From Turbatrix aceti (Eukaryota > Nematoda > Chromadorea > Rhabditida > Panagrolaimidae): a DNA stretch of 64,000 bases. A program made the translations under genes and the position numbers. The notes below the pieces were generated by a model that saw only the letters and a list, made by a program, of their open reading frames with translations, made no database searches and had not been told where the DNA came from. Below, in pieces: positions 1 through 12,464 of this stretch. Where the stretch lies: contig OZ017770.1 of NCBI GenBank assembly GCA_963969345.1, positions 1,745,246-1,809,245 of the forward strand. The letters run 5' to 3'. Position 1 is the first letter of the stretch; every line of letters begins with the position of its first letter.

Positions 1-65
1 GGCAATCACCGCTGGCTTAAAATGAAAAATCATATAAAAAAAAATGCATAGAATTGTCAACTTAC

Positions 66-566
66 GTAGTATGGAATACGATATACTAAATCCTCGCTTC
101 TGTACAACGCTGTCGGTATGAAAGTGTACAAAAAGGGAAGAACCGGTACTGATTACGGTTGCGGGATAAACTCTGCCGCACCACTTGACAATTGGTCTGC
201 TTTTTCGATGAGCACCGTCGTATGCCACAACGTAGTCATTGCACTCGCCGAACACAGGTTCTTCTAATTCGGAGTACTGGACCATGATTTGTATCACCGC
301 TGATATATCCTGGGTGATGAGTAAAAATGAGCAGTCTAAGTCAGGTAAGTAGGTAGGGTTGTCAACATAGGGTTCATGAGGCGAGTCAAATGTCCGGAGG
401 TCGCGACCTGCGGTAAGCACAATAGGATTGACTAAAACCAATCGTTAATGAACTATTTCAAGATTAATGTAAGGAAATTAAGCATACCTGGACATGCCTG
501 AAGATCCTGAATTTGAGAATATATTTTTGAAATCAGAATAGACACCACACAAATCCAGGTATACAT
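66..566 (-). CDS. Secreted CUB-domain protein, 5' part (runs off the left edge)
   Basis: Two exons read on the minus strand. Exon 566-488 starts with ATG and encodes a signal peptide (MYTWICVVSILIS...) ending in ACPG; donor GTATGC. Exon 407-66 follows in phase and carries almost a whole CUB domain: the opening CPG, a Cys in DLDCSFLL, a Cys-Asp-Tyr block (ECNDYVVAYDG), WCGRVYP, the strand ISTGSSLFVHFHTD and the closing GFSISYSI. This spacing of four cysteines is the family pattern. CUB domains are extracellular beta-sandwiches in secreted or surface proteases and binding proteins, and what follows here cannot be told because the exon ends in a consensus donor (GTAAGT) at position 65 and the next exon lies outside the window. 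The start is chosen because it directly precedes the signal peptide. Sure of the CUB domain, unsure of the full protein. Confidence 0.82.
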
Positions 567-2310
567 CAATACCCCTCTATCTATGGCAGCATTCGATGGC
601 AAGTTTTAGGACAAAACACCAAATATTACAGCAAGCAAATGTGGAATACCATTTTTCACACAAAATGCTAGAAAATAATGAGGGATAGCAAGGGGATTAG
701 TTGTATGATGTTGTAAATTAGCTAACGCTTTTTAAAAGGCACTAAAACGTCTGAAGATATAAAATGTGGCTTTTGCCTCTTTAGGGGGGCAGATTTAAGC
801 AATCAATGGCAAATGTAAAGTTTTGAGGAGGCTGGTGGTCACGCACACCATATTATTCGGATTGTAGACGATGCATGTAAAAATGAAATGAATAACCAAC
901 GCGTATAGATAAATAGCTGATGACACCTTCTTCCCTAGTAATTCAAGGGCACTAAGTGACACTGTTGAAAACATATCGTTTATTTTCGGGGTACCAAAAC
1001 CAATTTCATATGTCCCAGTCGTCATGGTAACGTTTAAAGCGTACTAAAGAAGAAAACTGTTATTGCGCAAAGTTATTTTGGAACAAATCTTCAGACTGAG
1101 TATACGATAATTGGTTTTGTCGCTCTACTATAATATTATTTTTATTTCACAAATCCTGGGGCGTCATGCCATGGTAGTCATCAATTGTTTTAAAAAAAAT
1201 AGGAAAATTTTGGAAACATGATTAGAGACCATTAATATTTTTTACACTGTTTATAATTTTTAATGTCAAGAATACCGGATAATAAATATTGTTATTTACT
1301 TAATAAAGGATAAGAGCGCATGTCAGACACCAAAAATGTAAGCTTCATTCACAACATGGACAGAGTAAATCGTAATTTCTACCTGGGATGCCAGCATTTG
1401 TAGTTTTTTCATCTTTCGAAAGAGTCAAGTTTTATTCGGTACATTACAATTAAATTTACCGCCTTTTTTTTGTAGATATTCTTTTCTTTTTTTGCTTTTG
1501 AAATGTAATTCCTTCTAGTGCTTTCGATTTATCATTTTGTTTTATTGTTCAAAAAAACTGTGGTCAAACGTGTCATCATAAAAACAATAAAATGGTACGG
1601 AACATAACTTATAAGGAGCATCAAGGTAGCCAAAAGAAAAAAGTTTTGTAAAACATTGAGATTAAAATACGCTTAACAATATTTGGCAAACTGACAACCT
1701 GAATCAGAAACATTTTTTAATAATTCAAGTGTTAAGTAACGACACACGAGAAAAAAAACGATTGTTCAACTAGAATGAAATGGAGAAGGTGACAAAATCG
1801 TTACACAAAGTCAGTGAATTTACACGTATGGGGAGGACAACTATGAACACGTAAAACACTTATAACACGATTACAAAAAATGTTTAAAAGAAAAATACAA
1901 CTAAGGTTAGTGGGTTTTTTGTTGTGCAAAGCAATTTTTGTATTTATCCAAAAAAGAGAGCTCCTTGTGCCAAAACAACGACATTTTTTGGTCCCGCAAG
2001 TGTGGTGAAAACAAAAAAATATTAATTTCCCAAATAGGATTTCTGTCCTGAAAAAATAGTTTGCAAATGTGAATGACTGCAAATCGACACAAGGTAAATC
2101 CAAAAATGAACAATGTTAGTTATATATAAACTGTTATGACTTAAACAAAAAATAGGGTTAGTTATCGAGATGCCTGATGCAGAATGCTTATTAAAAATTC
2201 TACTGATTAAACATGAGTATTGTTGAGTTCAAGGATGAGAGGACTGAGTGTGTTTGAAATGACTTGACAAATTGCGGTGAACACCGATGGTAACTGAGAT
2301 TTGCACACAT
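567..2310. other. Non-coding spacer between CUB gene and MYRF
   Basis: AT-rich sequence with many homopolymer A and T runs. Open frames here are short and none resembles a known family. It should hold the upstream region of the CUB gene and the 3' UTR of MYRF. A 76-codon minus-strand frame near 795-1025 has one hydrophobic stretch but no family resemblance and no convincing splice partners. Confidence 0.5.
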
Positions 2311-5300
2311 TTATGAAGCGTTAACCAGCGATGAACATTGTCGGTAGAAGACAATGTTGAATTCATCGAAGCTTCGACCTTGTTGGTCTTCGCTCATGTT
2401 GCAGGATTCCGTGGTGTATCCGACACGGAAGCGGTAAGCGCTCTTGACGAAGTTACCCGCCGAGAGTTCGTACGTGTTTTCGCCCATCTGAAGAATCAAT
2501 TACAATTATTAAAAGCTTCAAATTTAATCCAACATACCTTGTACGAGGTAGCTTTTTCGGCACTTCCGGTTTCACAGACTTCGTGGGGGAAATCGCGAAG
2601 GCTGCCGCAGTTGTCAACGTATTTGACGTCTCTGACACTACAAAATAAAAAAAAACTATAAATGTTATTTCCAATGCCAATTGTTAAAACCTACATGAAC
2701 TGAACATGAAGCGGGATGGTTGGTAGGAAGGGTGAGATGGGCACGTACAGGTTGTACCGGCCGATGCGAGGCTGGCAACTGTTCTGCACACAGAATCGCT
2801 CATCAAGAGTAATGTTGAGATTTGTGATTCTGACCGTTACTCCGTTGCTGAACGGAACATTCGTCGGTGAGGCAGAAGCTGAAAGATTTTTTGTGTCAAT
2901 AAAATAAATCCCAAGATTGAATATCTTACTTTTCGGCGATGTTCCCGCCACAAGAGCGTTTGTATAGTCATCGTGGGCTTTTGCGACATTATCCGGTGAA
3001 AACTTGGGCATCTTGGACAAACTTGAACAACAATACTGTGGACAAGTATCTTTGAGACCGCATGTTGCCGCTAATATAGGTGCTGTTGGATGTTCTTTTG
3101 GTATAGCGCCGAGTAGGTAAGGTTTCTTTATCACGAGATGACCGACGACTTCTTGCATGGATGTTGACGTATGAATGTGGGGGTTGTAGACGTAAGTTCG
3201 GTGATACCAGTCGAGCACGTATAAAGTGCACATGGCAACCACGCAGAGGGCCATAATCATGACCAGTGTTACGATCGTGCCTTGGGTGAGACGAGTCGTG
3301 CAGGGACTACCCTCGCCGCCGGACTGACAGTTTCGGTGCTTGGTTTTGTGAACCGTTGACTTCTCTGTGCATGTGGTAGCAGCAGAAGCAAGCGAGGCTC
3401 GGGAGAATGACAGGCTTTTGTCAGCCAAAGTGAAATCAGATCCCATCTTGTGCTTGTTCTTGGCAAAGCGTGCGAGCTTTGCGCTGATCTTTTCTACCTG
3501 ATCAATCTTGCATTCGAGGTTGCCGGTTAGTCTGTAGAGCTCTTGCGCAGCAGCAACGGTATCGTAGAAGATACGCGTGTCATCGACGGTGAGGAATTCT
3601 CCGTTGTCACGGACGGCATCCGGAAGGACTTGCGCCAGTTCCTGGGCAATGACACCCACTCGGTGACGGCTCGACTCATCCAAACCCCATTCAGTTGCGA
3701 TTTCCGGTTTGTAGGCATACTCGACTACGCGAACCTGCGCGAGACGAGACATGGCATCACGGGTATCAAGCTCGGTGATATTTTCCTTCACTCTGCGATC
3801 AGATGGTCTCGTGTGCGTGCCCGTAGACACGATATTGCCCATAACCGATAGCTGAGCGTTATCGATCTGCTTGTCATTGCCGATGGCAACCGGGCCTGGG
3901 AAATGAAGGACATGGCCATTTCGTTGCCAGGTAGCGTCGTTGTCGGGCTGCTCAAATTGAGCTGGATTTGAAGCCTATAAAGTGACACAAAATTGGTTTA
4001 TGTTTCTGCATGACAGGTTTCATTTGTGTGCATTTTGTTGTTTCAAGAACTTTACTATCAAGATCATGACCTTTCACTTATCTGAGATGTCACTATACGA
4101 AATCCAAATGGATATTATCTAGGCGCGTTAAACACTGTCTAGGCTGCGTAATGACCTTGATAAGGACAAAGTGAAAATAAGGATACAGCAAAAGTGCAAT
4201 CTTCAATCATTGTCAATTTGTTCACACAAAATTAAACAGAAACGCATGATCCCTAAATGCTTGTGTTTACTACGTTTGTCTACTTTCTACCGATGTACGG
4301 TCAAAAAATCGAAATATCACACCGTTAGTCATCAAGTAAGGCGTTGGAACGCTATCGTGCGTTGGACGATTCCCTCAGAACTGTGTTTTTTTTGTGTCCA
4401 GCTGTACACGATACAGCGCATTTTTGAGCGCGGCAAATACATGATGGTACGAGAAAAGGTGAACACCGCGTCATTTAAATTCGTACAACGTAAGCGAATT
4501 TGTAAGTGAATGTTAGAAAAAAATTTGAATCAAAAAGCGCATGATAGGCATGAATGAATTGGTTTTTAAGCATCGCTATTGATAATCAGAATATTAATAG
4601 CGATTTTCCACTCTCAGTAACTCCCGACTAGTAGAAAAATAGAGAAAAACATACCCGAACGATAACGCGATCTGACTGATACGCCTGGATGAGGGCACAG
4701 GTGCCGTCCGTAGCGTAAGCCATGAGACGAACGACGAGCAGGAAATACTTTTGATCCGGATTAGGCCGGCTGTTCTTTCGGTTGTTGTTGGCGGTAGTTT
4801 CGGAGAAGTGCAGTCTCGGTACCGTTACCTTGGTCACTCGTCGTTCACGAATTTCAAGCGATACAGGTTCATGCGGAATTGGCTTTCTGTCGGTTTGCGA
4901 CTGACGAATCGGCACTTCGTTGGTTGGCATTTCAGCCTTGACACCGCAAAAGGCAAGCTTGAATTCGGTGATCTTCTTGAAGACACCATCAGCGCAGAAA
5001 TATTCAGGTCCGGAGTCGTCTTGGATTTCAATATTTGCGGTGATTTGGAAGTGGTTCTTTTTCTGGTTCACAAAACAGCCATCAATTCCGCTGTAGTTGA
5101 AGCCCTTGTCGGCAACCACGGCCACGGAGACGCGTTGGAGGGGACGTTGATGAATATCATAAAGCTGGGACCATTGTTCTTGCATGTGAGGCGTGAACTG
5201 AAATAATCCAGCTGTTGGATCGAAGGTTGAGTCGGAATACCCTACTCGAATAGTACGCTGGAAATTTTCATCAAATTCATCCGCTGGCACATTGAGAGGA

Positions 5301-8300
5301 AGCGATGGACTGTTGTTATTGCTATTCATGTAGACCCGTGATTGAGGTGGAAGTTCGTCTTTGATGTAGATAGGCTGATTAGTTGGAAGATCAGTTCGCT
5401 TTCGTTTTGCGGCGGGTTGAACGTTGTTGCCGCTGCACACACTGCCATCCGACGAGCCATACATGTCGCCGTTGAAGCCACAGACGTTGGTTTGTGGAGG
5501 AACAATGTAGCGCGAGTTGATGGCCGGTGGCGAAACTTGCGAAACATTCGATCCCGGTGTGGATTGCGGTGGATAGACAAATTCGGTGTGAGGTGATAGC
5601 TGGTTATGCATTGGCATGACCCGGCTCGATGAATTGATATGCTGATTTAGCACATCCTGATTAACAATTTGCCCAATGAGTTGACCATTAAGATCTGGCA
5701 TACCGACAAGTATATTACCGTTTTGTGACACCACTAAAAAACAATATGTCATTGACCTCTTTTAAGTCGAAGAAAACTCACGATAGTTGTTGTATTGGTC
5801 GGGCGAGAACGGTGATTCAGACGTACAGCTCGGCGATGACGTCGAGCCTCCCGCCGAAATGTCTGTTATAGGCGATCCATCGGTTAGGCGTGTATTTCCA
5901 TTGTACATCACATTGCCATCAATGACCACAGGTCCTTGTACCACGCCGTTTTGCGTGGTGTTTAGAACCTGGGCATAGTTATTTGCCGCCGCTTGTTGCG
6001 GGGCCTGAGGATGTAGCCACGCGGTCTCAATGGTGGCGTTGCTTTGATTAGGGTTAGGAGGATGAAACGTGCTTGGGGGATCGGCGAAGTCAGTTCTTAC
6101 CGGATCGGCCGGTGAATCGGCGGGCGTACTACAAAATGAGGAAAGTTTAGATGATGACAAAAAGTTGTGCAATGGGTAAAACTTACTCGTTGTCGTTGAT
6201 AAACTGTAGAATGTTAAAGCCTTCGGTGTAATCCCCAAGCGGATCGCCGAATCCCGTCTCCTCTGAAACAAAAAATATTAATTAAAATAAATCTCAAGGT
6301 TGAATTATTTTTAATACAAGCAAAATGTCACAACTGGCAAAAAAGTTGTGACAAGTTTGATTTAAAAAAAGTTTAAACTTCAAACACACCTCTGCTCACA
6401 AAACTTTGGCGACTAGCCATGCAGACTCATGAAATCAAATAATCAGTCGAGGATAAATTACTAGTATATGTTCAATCTAGAAGAAAAAAACAATGAATCT
6501 TAAATGTCACAAAATATGCAAATGCAAAGCGCGGCACCCGCACTGTCAAGGACCTGCCATACAAAAAACGATGTCGGAAATAAATTACCGGGGGCGATCA
6601 AATGCCAATGGGTGCAGAGGGGGAGGGGGGTGTTAAATGTCAAGTGCCGGGGACAGATCAAGGAACAAAAAAAACCCATTGATTTGCTAAAAGAAGTCGA
6701 TCGGCCGGGGTGGAAATGTATGCGCGCGATGCAAAAAGAACCACACACAAAGCGACCTTCGATGGGGACGGAGAGAGGAGGGGGGTAAGCGAGCGAGGGA
6801 GCGGGAGTGGGGAACGAGATAGCAGTTGCCGGGACGCGGGACAGACAAAAAAAGGCACGAGAGTGAACGCTGGCGGAAGAGAGATTTTATGCGCGACAAC
6901 TGTGCGAGTAACACAAAGGGTGAAGGTCCTCTGCGACAGGCTATGCAAAGAACACGGCGTGTGGCTCGTACCAGGCACCGACACGGAGGAAGGAAGAGCC
7001 TTATTCTTCAAAGCAAACAACATCGATGGCCTCAACGGTTACATCAGGGACTCTGGCGACAGCGAACGGGTCAAAAAACGAGTGAACAATAAAAAACACA
7101 CCATCCATGGATGTGGGGTATCTATTAAATTGATGAATCCCCGTAAATCCGGTGCGCAAAGACAAAAACACACAGCAAAAAAGACAAACAAAAAATTGTG
7201 AACACCTTAAAAATGTTTAAAAAACATAAAAATTTGTTTTGGAGTTTATAACGTTCTGGTAAAACAAAGCAAACTATATTTCCTTTGCCAATGCAAATCA
7301 ATCAACAAAAACCCATTCCACAAAGGTTACCCCCAGACTTGGGCCAGCTGGCTCGAAAGGTCACAGCTGCGCGAACTGAGTGCAGCGCTAAGGGTGGCAC
7401 CGAATGTGAGAGGAAGCCGTCATTAAAAGCGCAAAAATAAGCAAAACACAAGACCAGTGATAACAAACGCACCTGAGGAGTTCGTTAGGATAAAAATGAA
7501 TCAAAGGAGGACTGTCAACCACAATAAGGCGAAAAAACGACGCAGAAAACGTACGCTTTTTTTCTCCATGACCTTGCCCGCCAGAAAGATCTACTGTGTG
7601 AAGGTCACGCAGAGGCAGAAGAAGTCGGCCGAAAACATTCATGGTATAGAGAAAAAATTTTTTTTACGAAATTGCGCACCATGATTGTATGTGTTTAGGC
7701 GTGCACACGGGGTAGTACTACTTCACCCCATCAGACACAAGGACAATCCGGAACGTGATGCGTTGTAGGGTTGAGAGGTTGCAATTTGCCTGGTTGACGA
7801 GAATACAATTCACTTTTTACAGATCACTAGGTGCCCTAGATCTAGGGGTACTCCTTTCATGTGTCCAACAAAAAAGTGTTTTACCGAAAAAGGGGTTAAA
7901 AATAAAATCAAAGTATGAAAAATACGTAATTGCGTAAACAGTGACAGGGTCAGGGTTGTAGGAAATGCGCGCGCAAAAAAAACAACACCGGATATATTTT
8001 ATGCAAATGAATTTGGTTCGTCAGCTAGTTAACGAAGTAGGGAAACGACATACCCCACAGATCGTCGTGGACCTTCTCCGTGCGAACGGAAATGCATAGA
8101 AAATAAACAAACACACTCAAAAAAACGCACACCGTTGGTTAGTGATTTGGCCGCCAGACATACCGCAGGCTTGACACGTGTGTGAAGTTCGGGGTAGGTT
8201 CGTGCCAGTTGGGAAGAAGCACGGATGCAAAAACATTGACGAAAAATGCTGCACTCTTGCAAGATATGAAACGCAAAAAAAGCCTCGTTTTAATAAAGTT

Positions 8301-9495
8301 TAAAAAAAAGAAGCAAGAAAAAATAGTTGCGAACACTATTCTACCCTGGAGCGAAGAAGTAACTGGAGGGATGCCATTTTGGTGCGCGGGTAGACAGCAT
8401 GTTTTAAAAAATGTGTACAAAGGTGAAGCCACTCCACAATCCCAAAAGGTTATGTGTTCGCTTTGTTGTATTTTGACAGCATTTGACTTTTTGAAATTTT
8501 TTTCGCGGGCAAATCTATTACAAAGACAACGGGGATGACAGTTACTTTCATCATGGGTTCACACTTGGCACAAAGACAAGACAAATCACGCCTTTTGCAC
8601 ATTTTTTAACGCGTCATTCAGATTTAGAATATTTAATAACATTGAGTAAATCATAAACCAAAACAAAATTATAGCAAGCTGCTAATACCGTGATTATATT
8701 TTTTTTGCATCTGCTTACAATTTTATTTCTGTCAAGAAAAAAAAAGCAGGACTTGATTGTGATGCAAAAAAAAGACACGCATAAAAAGCTTAAAAGAAAA
8801 AAAGCAATAATTTTTGTGCAGCCCTGTGCCATGCACGGAGCCAACTCTCGCCCAGAGGCTGTCGAGACTTCAGCGCTGGACTCCGGTTGTCTTGCCGCCG
8901 GCTGGTCAAACGCTGTTTGTTCGCGTGCTATGGTCTAGGCTATTCTACTCTCGAGGCAAACGTCCGTGCTTGACGAACAACGAGAGAACTTCTCTGATAA
9001 CAATTAGCGTTCAGCGACAATGAATTTGTAGCAAAAAAAATGTGATATACAAACAGGCGTTTAGAAAAATGACAAAGACAAAAGATCTAGGCCAATGGGA
9101 TATTTTATGCAAGACTACTTGAATTACGTCAAAGCCCAGAAAAAAGGCTTCTAAAAAAGGGGGCCCTAACAAATCACCAGAAGTATGTTTGAAGTTTAGC
9201 TTTTACGCATTTTGTTATTATTTGAGTTAGTTTGGGATAAACAAAAACAACTCACGTGGATACTTGAAAAAAACACGGACTGGTCGGACGAGGGTCAGTA
9301 TTTTACCCTGCTGGATCTGTTGTTGTAACGACTGATGAGGCCCTTTGTTTTGCAGCAAGATGGTACGTGCTGTTATCGTAGGAGGCTGTGTGGTTGTCGA
9401 AGATGGTACTGCCTGGGGTGGTTGAGACGATGGAGGTTGCGGTGGCTGGTGAGGTGGTGGTGGATTCGACGTTGACGCTCCTTGTGGTATGGGGT
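2311..9495 (-). CDS. MYRF: Myelin regulatory factor homologue, membrane-tethered autocleaving transcription factor (5' end not found)
   Basis: Exons on minus, 5' to 3': 9495-9256 (or ending 9307), 6262-6187, 6128-5782, 5733-4655, 3974-2930, 2878-2695, 2637-2538, 2487-2311. Order of domains: Pro/Gln-rich N-terminus; NDT80-type DNA-binding domain in exon 5733-4655 (NQKKNHFQITANI, RLHFSETTANNN, PNPDQKYFLLVV); then, continuous across the splice, ASNPAQFE and the intramolecular chaperone domain with the Ser-Lys dyad in RPSDRRVKENI; a coiled linker; a transmembrane helix (GTIVTLVMIMALCVVAMCTL); and the lumenal C-terminal domain ending FNIVFYRQC. Family knowledge: the protein trimerises at the ER, the chaperone domain cuts itself, and the released N-terminal trimer acts in the nucleus; in nematodes it drives moulting and synaptic rewiring. 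Both dyad residues are present, so self-cleavage is expected. The 9495-9256 exon is assigned by phase and composition only; the first exon and start codon were not located. Confidence 0.93.
6263..9255 (-). other. Large intron of MYRF (about 3 kb)
   Basis: No coding exon recognised. About 6500-7200 is G-rich and less AT-rich than its surroundings (runs such as ggggagggggg near 6620) and could be a second promoter for a shorter MYRF isoform; this is inference. The rest is AT-rich with A and T runs. Open frames on both strands are short and unlike known proteins. Confidence 0.4.
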
Positions 9496-12255
9496 CTAAA
9501 AATGGACATTTTCATGCGACAAATTGTCTGTACATTGAGAGTCGTTCAAATTTAACAAAGAAAATATTTAAAGCCAGAAAAAAACAAAATTAAAACTACA
9601 GTGATGAGCAAGCATGTATCGCAGCTGCATCAACCCTTTTATCAATGAATTACTTTTATTCGGCAACTTAACAGCATTGGGACTTACATGACTCTTTTAT
9701 GACCTTCATTGTTGGCTGTTGATACGTAACAATTCAAGTTGACGGTTGGTTTACGCGCCTAAAAATTCAAAGTTGTAAGCCATACTGCCTGATACCAAGC
9801 GATCACCACGACAATGATAGAGACGAAGAAGCAGAGCGAACAGGAAAACGAAAACATCATCCATGTTCTACACTGTTCACATTCAAAAAATCAAGTGTGT
9901 TTTTAAATGGCAAGCTAACAGAGACTGAGATTTCAAAAAATACATGGCGGTTAACAAGACAAAGAGGAAGGGGTACCTGCCTCGTAGGCAGAACAAATTT
10001 TAGAGGGCACAAACCATGTCGTGAGGACGGCTATATTTAGAAAATAAAGAAGCAATTACAACAAAGTGACCAGACCAAATGGACTGCCTCAAAACCAATT
10101 TCTACAATAGAAAAACACGAACAAAAAAATTTCCTCCAGGCGACTACTGATGCGCGGTCACTGCATTTTCACTTCCACAGTTTTTAGCAGACAACAATGT
10201 TTTTGTTTCCTGACGTCGTGCAAGGCACTGTCAAGCTTGGTCGAAACGACTGGGCTGAAAATTTGTTGCGATTTTAGAGCTCACTCCTTTTTATTTCGAT
10301 AGAGGGTGTCATTAGATTGAGTACTGGGCAGTTGAAAAAAAAGTTGAAAAACGAGGTTCAGCGAGAAGTCAGACACGTCAGGCCGTAAGGCAGCAGCGTA
10401 ACGAGGGGCTACTATGTTAAAAACATGGCTGTAAAAGTGCACAAATCATCATTCAGAGATTTTGAGAGATTGTCACCTAGCCGTGCCAGCTTGACATGAT
10501 TGGACAAGGGGGTCGGTTGGAGAGAATAATTTATTAGATGCAGCTTTGTTCTATGAGGGTGGGCAACTTTGTTGTTATGCGCATAAATGAAACAAACAAA
10601 TTTTCTACAAAACAAAGAGTAGTTTTAAAAAATCTCTTTGTCTCAGACTACCACGATTCTGTCTTCTGACTTTGAGACAGTAAAGTACATACTTAGAACT
10701 AAACGCACGTCTATTGGCTTTGCAAAAAAAAGACTACGTTTAGTGCCACCGATAGTGTACTGTATTTTTTTGTTCTCTTGGGTGCATGAAGCCATATTTA
10801 GAGAGAATTTCAGCGATATGAGAAGACGTAAAAAACGGCTTCGCTTCAAGGACGTTTTTATCAATGTGGAACAATGAGAAGGGCATCAGGATGGCACGAG
10901 AGCTTAAAGGACATGCTGTAGACAAAAGTCCGTTGTGTGCAAATTCACTTATAAATTCGCAATACGTACGATGTGGCACAGACACATTATTTTTTACACA
11001 AAAAAATTAAAATTTGTAAAAATAGTCTATGTAAAATAATCGAAAATAACAAATTTCTCTGGATAAAAAATGTTAAAAATTAACACTGTTAAAAGTGCAT
11101 TTATCGTTCTCGTTCACTTTTATGGCGTCAACGGACTCGAGTGGCGCGTTTGGTAGACGGTCGTGCCAGGCCGCTCCGACGTTCTAATAAGTACATACTA
11201 CTCCTGTCAGTGGCAAAAAACGAATTGTTTCGCTGAATATCAACATTTTGAGGGCATCAGCCCGTACGTCAAATCTTAACACTCGATGATAACAAGATAG
11301 GCGGAGGGTAAATGGTGCAAGGAAGTGGAAAAAATATTTCAGTCATCTCTGATGTCCATACCGGAAAGGTTTGTTAGTGCGTGAGAGCAAATAGAAACGA
11401 CACTGTTTGTCGAAACAGAAACGAAACGTAAAAAAAAGTGAAAGAGCCGTCGATAGACAAGTCTACCTTTGCAGCCTTAACATAGAGCAATGGCACGTTT
11501 TACATACAGAAGGCCTTCTACAAGGGCTTCTACAAGGGCTTAGTGAGAAAAAACAGCTGGGTACTTCTATGAGATAAGAGCTACGCACAACTAAGTTATT
11601 CTTGTTTTTAGCGCCTTCGAAGTCTCAGTCCAACGCTTATTCACGAGTGGAGAGCCCGCCTTACAAGACAAAACGATGCATTTGAGATTTGTCGACTGTT
11701 GACTGTTGACCACCAATACCTACTGGTCCACAGGTAAATTTGTACGTGACAACACCAGATGAATAGGCGGGAAAATTGACTGCGCCGGTGTAAAATACAA
11801 CGGCACCTGTGTAGACGTTGAGAGTTAGAAAACGAGAACACCTAGTTTGATTGAGCAAAAAAACCGCGTGGAAAAAACTATAACATAGTGCACAAATGTT
11901 TTTTTTTTTGGATAAGCATCGGTTTATAATACCAATAGCTTTTCACGTAATGTCAGTCTAGCCTACCGTAATCGGGGTAGTACGAATTAGTCTCCGTGCC
12001 GTGTTACGAAAAGACACAAGGCTGCTACGTGAATTAAATAAGTCGCTATCTTTTCCTTTTTTTTCTTTTTTTGTAGCGACAACTGCATAGATGAAAAGTC
12101 TGCTTTTTGAAAGATGTTAATTGTGCAAGTACGTCCTCGTTGAAAATTTATTCCAAATTTGGTTAGCATTTATTTTGCTCTTTCTTGACAGATAATGCAT
12201 GCATTTTCAAAATCTAACCAAGTACAAAAATTTATATTTGCGTTTAACAAAAAAG
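9496..12255. other. Region upstream of the most 5' MYRF exon found; no gene recognised
   Basis: AT-rich, with no recognisable domain. Two small points: a short tandem duplication of a cttctacaaggg unit near 11514-11540, and a minus-strand open stretch at about 11860-11660 (includes VVFYTGAVNFPAYSSGVVTY and CGPVGIGG) that has an acceptor-like CAG before it and a GTAAGG donor-like site after it. That stretch could be a single exon, but I see no partner exons and no family match. The missing first MYRF exon may lie here or beyond the retroelement. Confidence 0.35.
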
Positions 12256-12260
12256 GTGCA
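12256..12260. repeat. Target-site duplication, left copy (GTGCA)
   Basis: Five bases GTGCA sit directly before the left LTR, and the same five bases follow the right LTR at 20260-20264. A 5-bp duplication is what BEL/Pao integrases make, and the exact match shows this is one insertion event rather than a recombinant. Confidence 0.93.
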
Positions 12261-12464
12261 TGTCGCCGCCAGCGAAGTCGCTGGCAACGAGCTCTTGCCA
12301 GTTGTCAGCGACAAGCGCTCCCGGAAGCCCCCCGATCCCCCCGAATCGGCCGGATACATATCCGGCCGCAAAGGGGGTATAAATGCGCTTACGTTTTGCA
12401 TTTTTGATGTGCTTGGATTGAATAAAGAAAGAGCTTTCTACTCTCTCTCTTGGATCGATTGAAA
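12261..12464 (+). repeat. 5' LTR
   Basis: 204 bp, starting TGTCGCCGCC and ending ATCGATTGAAA. It holds a TATAAA box at 12378-12383 and an AATAAA poly(A) signal at 12421-12426, so U3, R and U5 can be placed roughly. I find no base difference from the 3' copy by eye. The ends are TG...AA, not the usual TG...CA. Confidence 0.95.

Noticed and set aside
11660..11860. Possible single exon with Gly/Val-rich residues on minus
   Set aside because: Acceptor-like and donor-like sites exist but no partner exon, start or family match was found, so it is mentioned only in the regional note.
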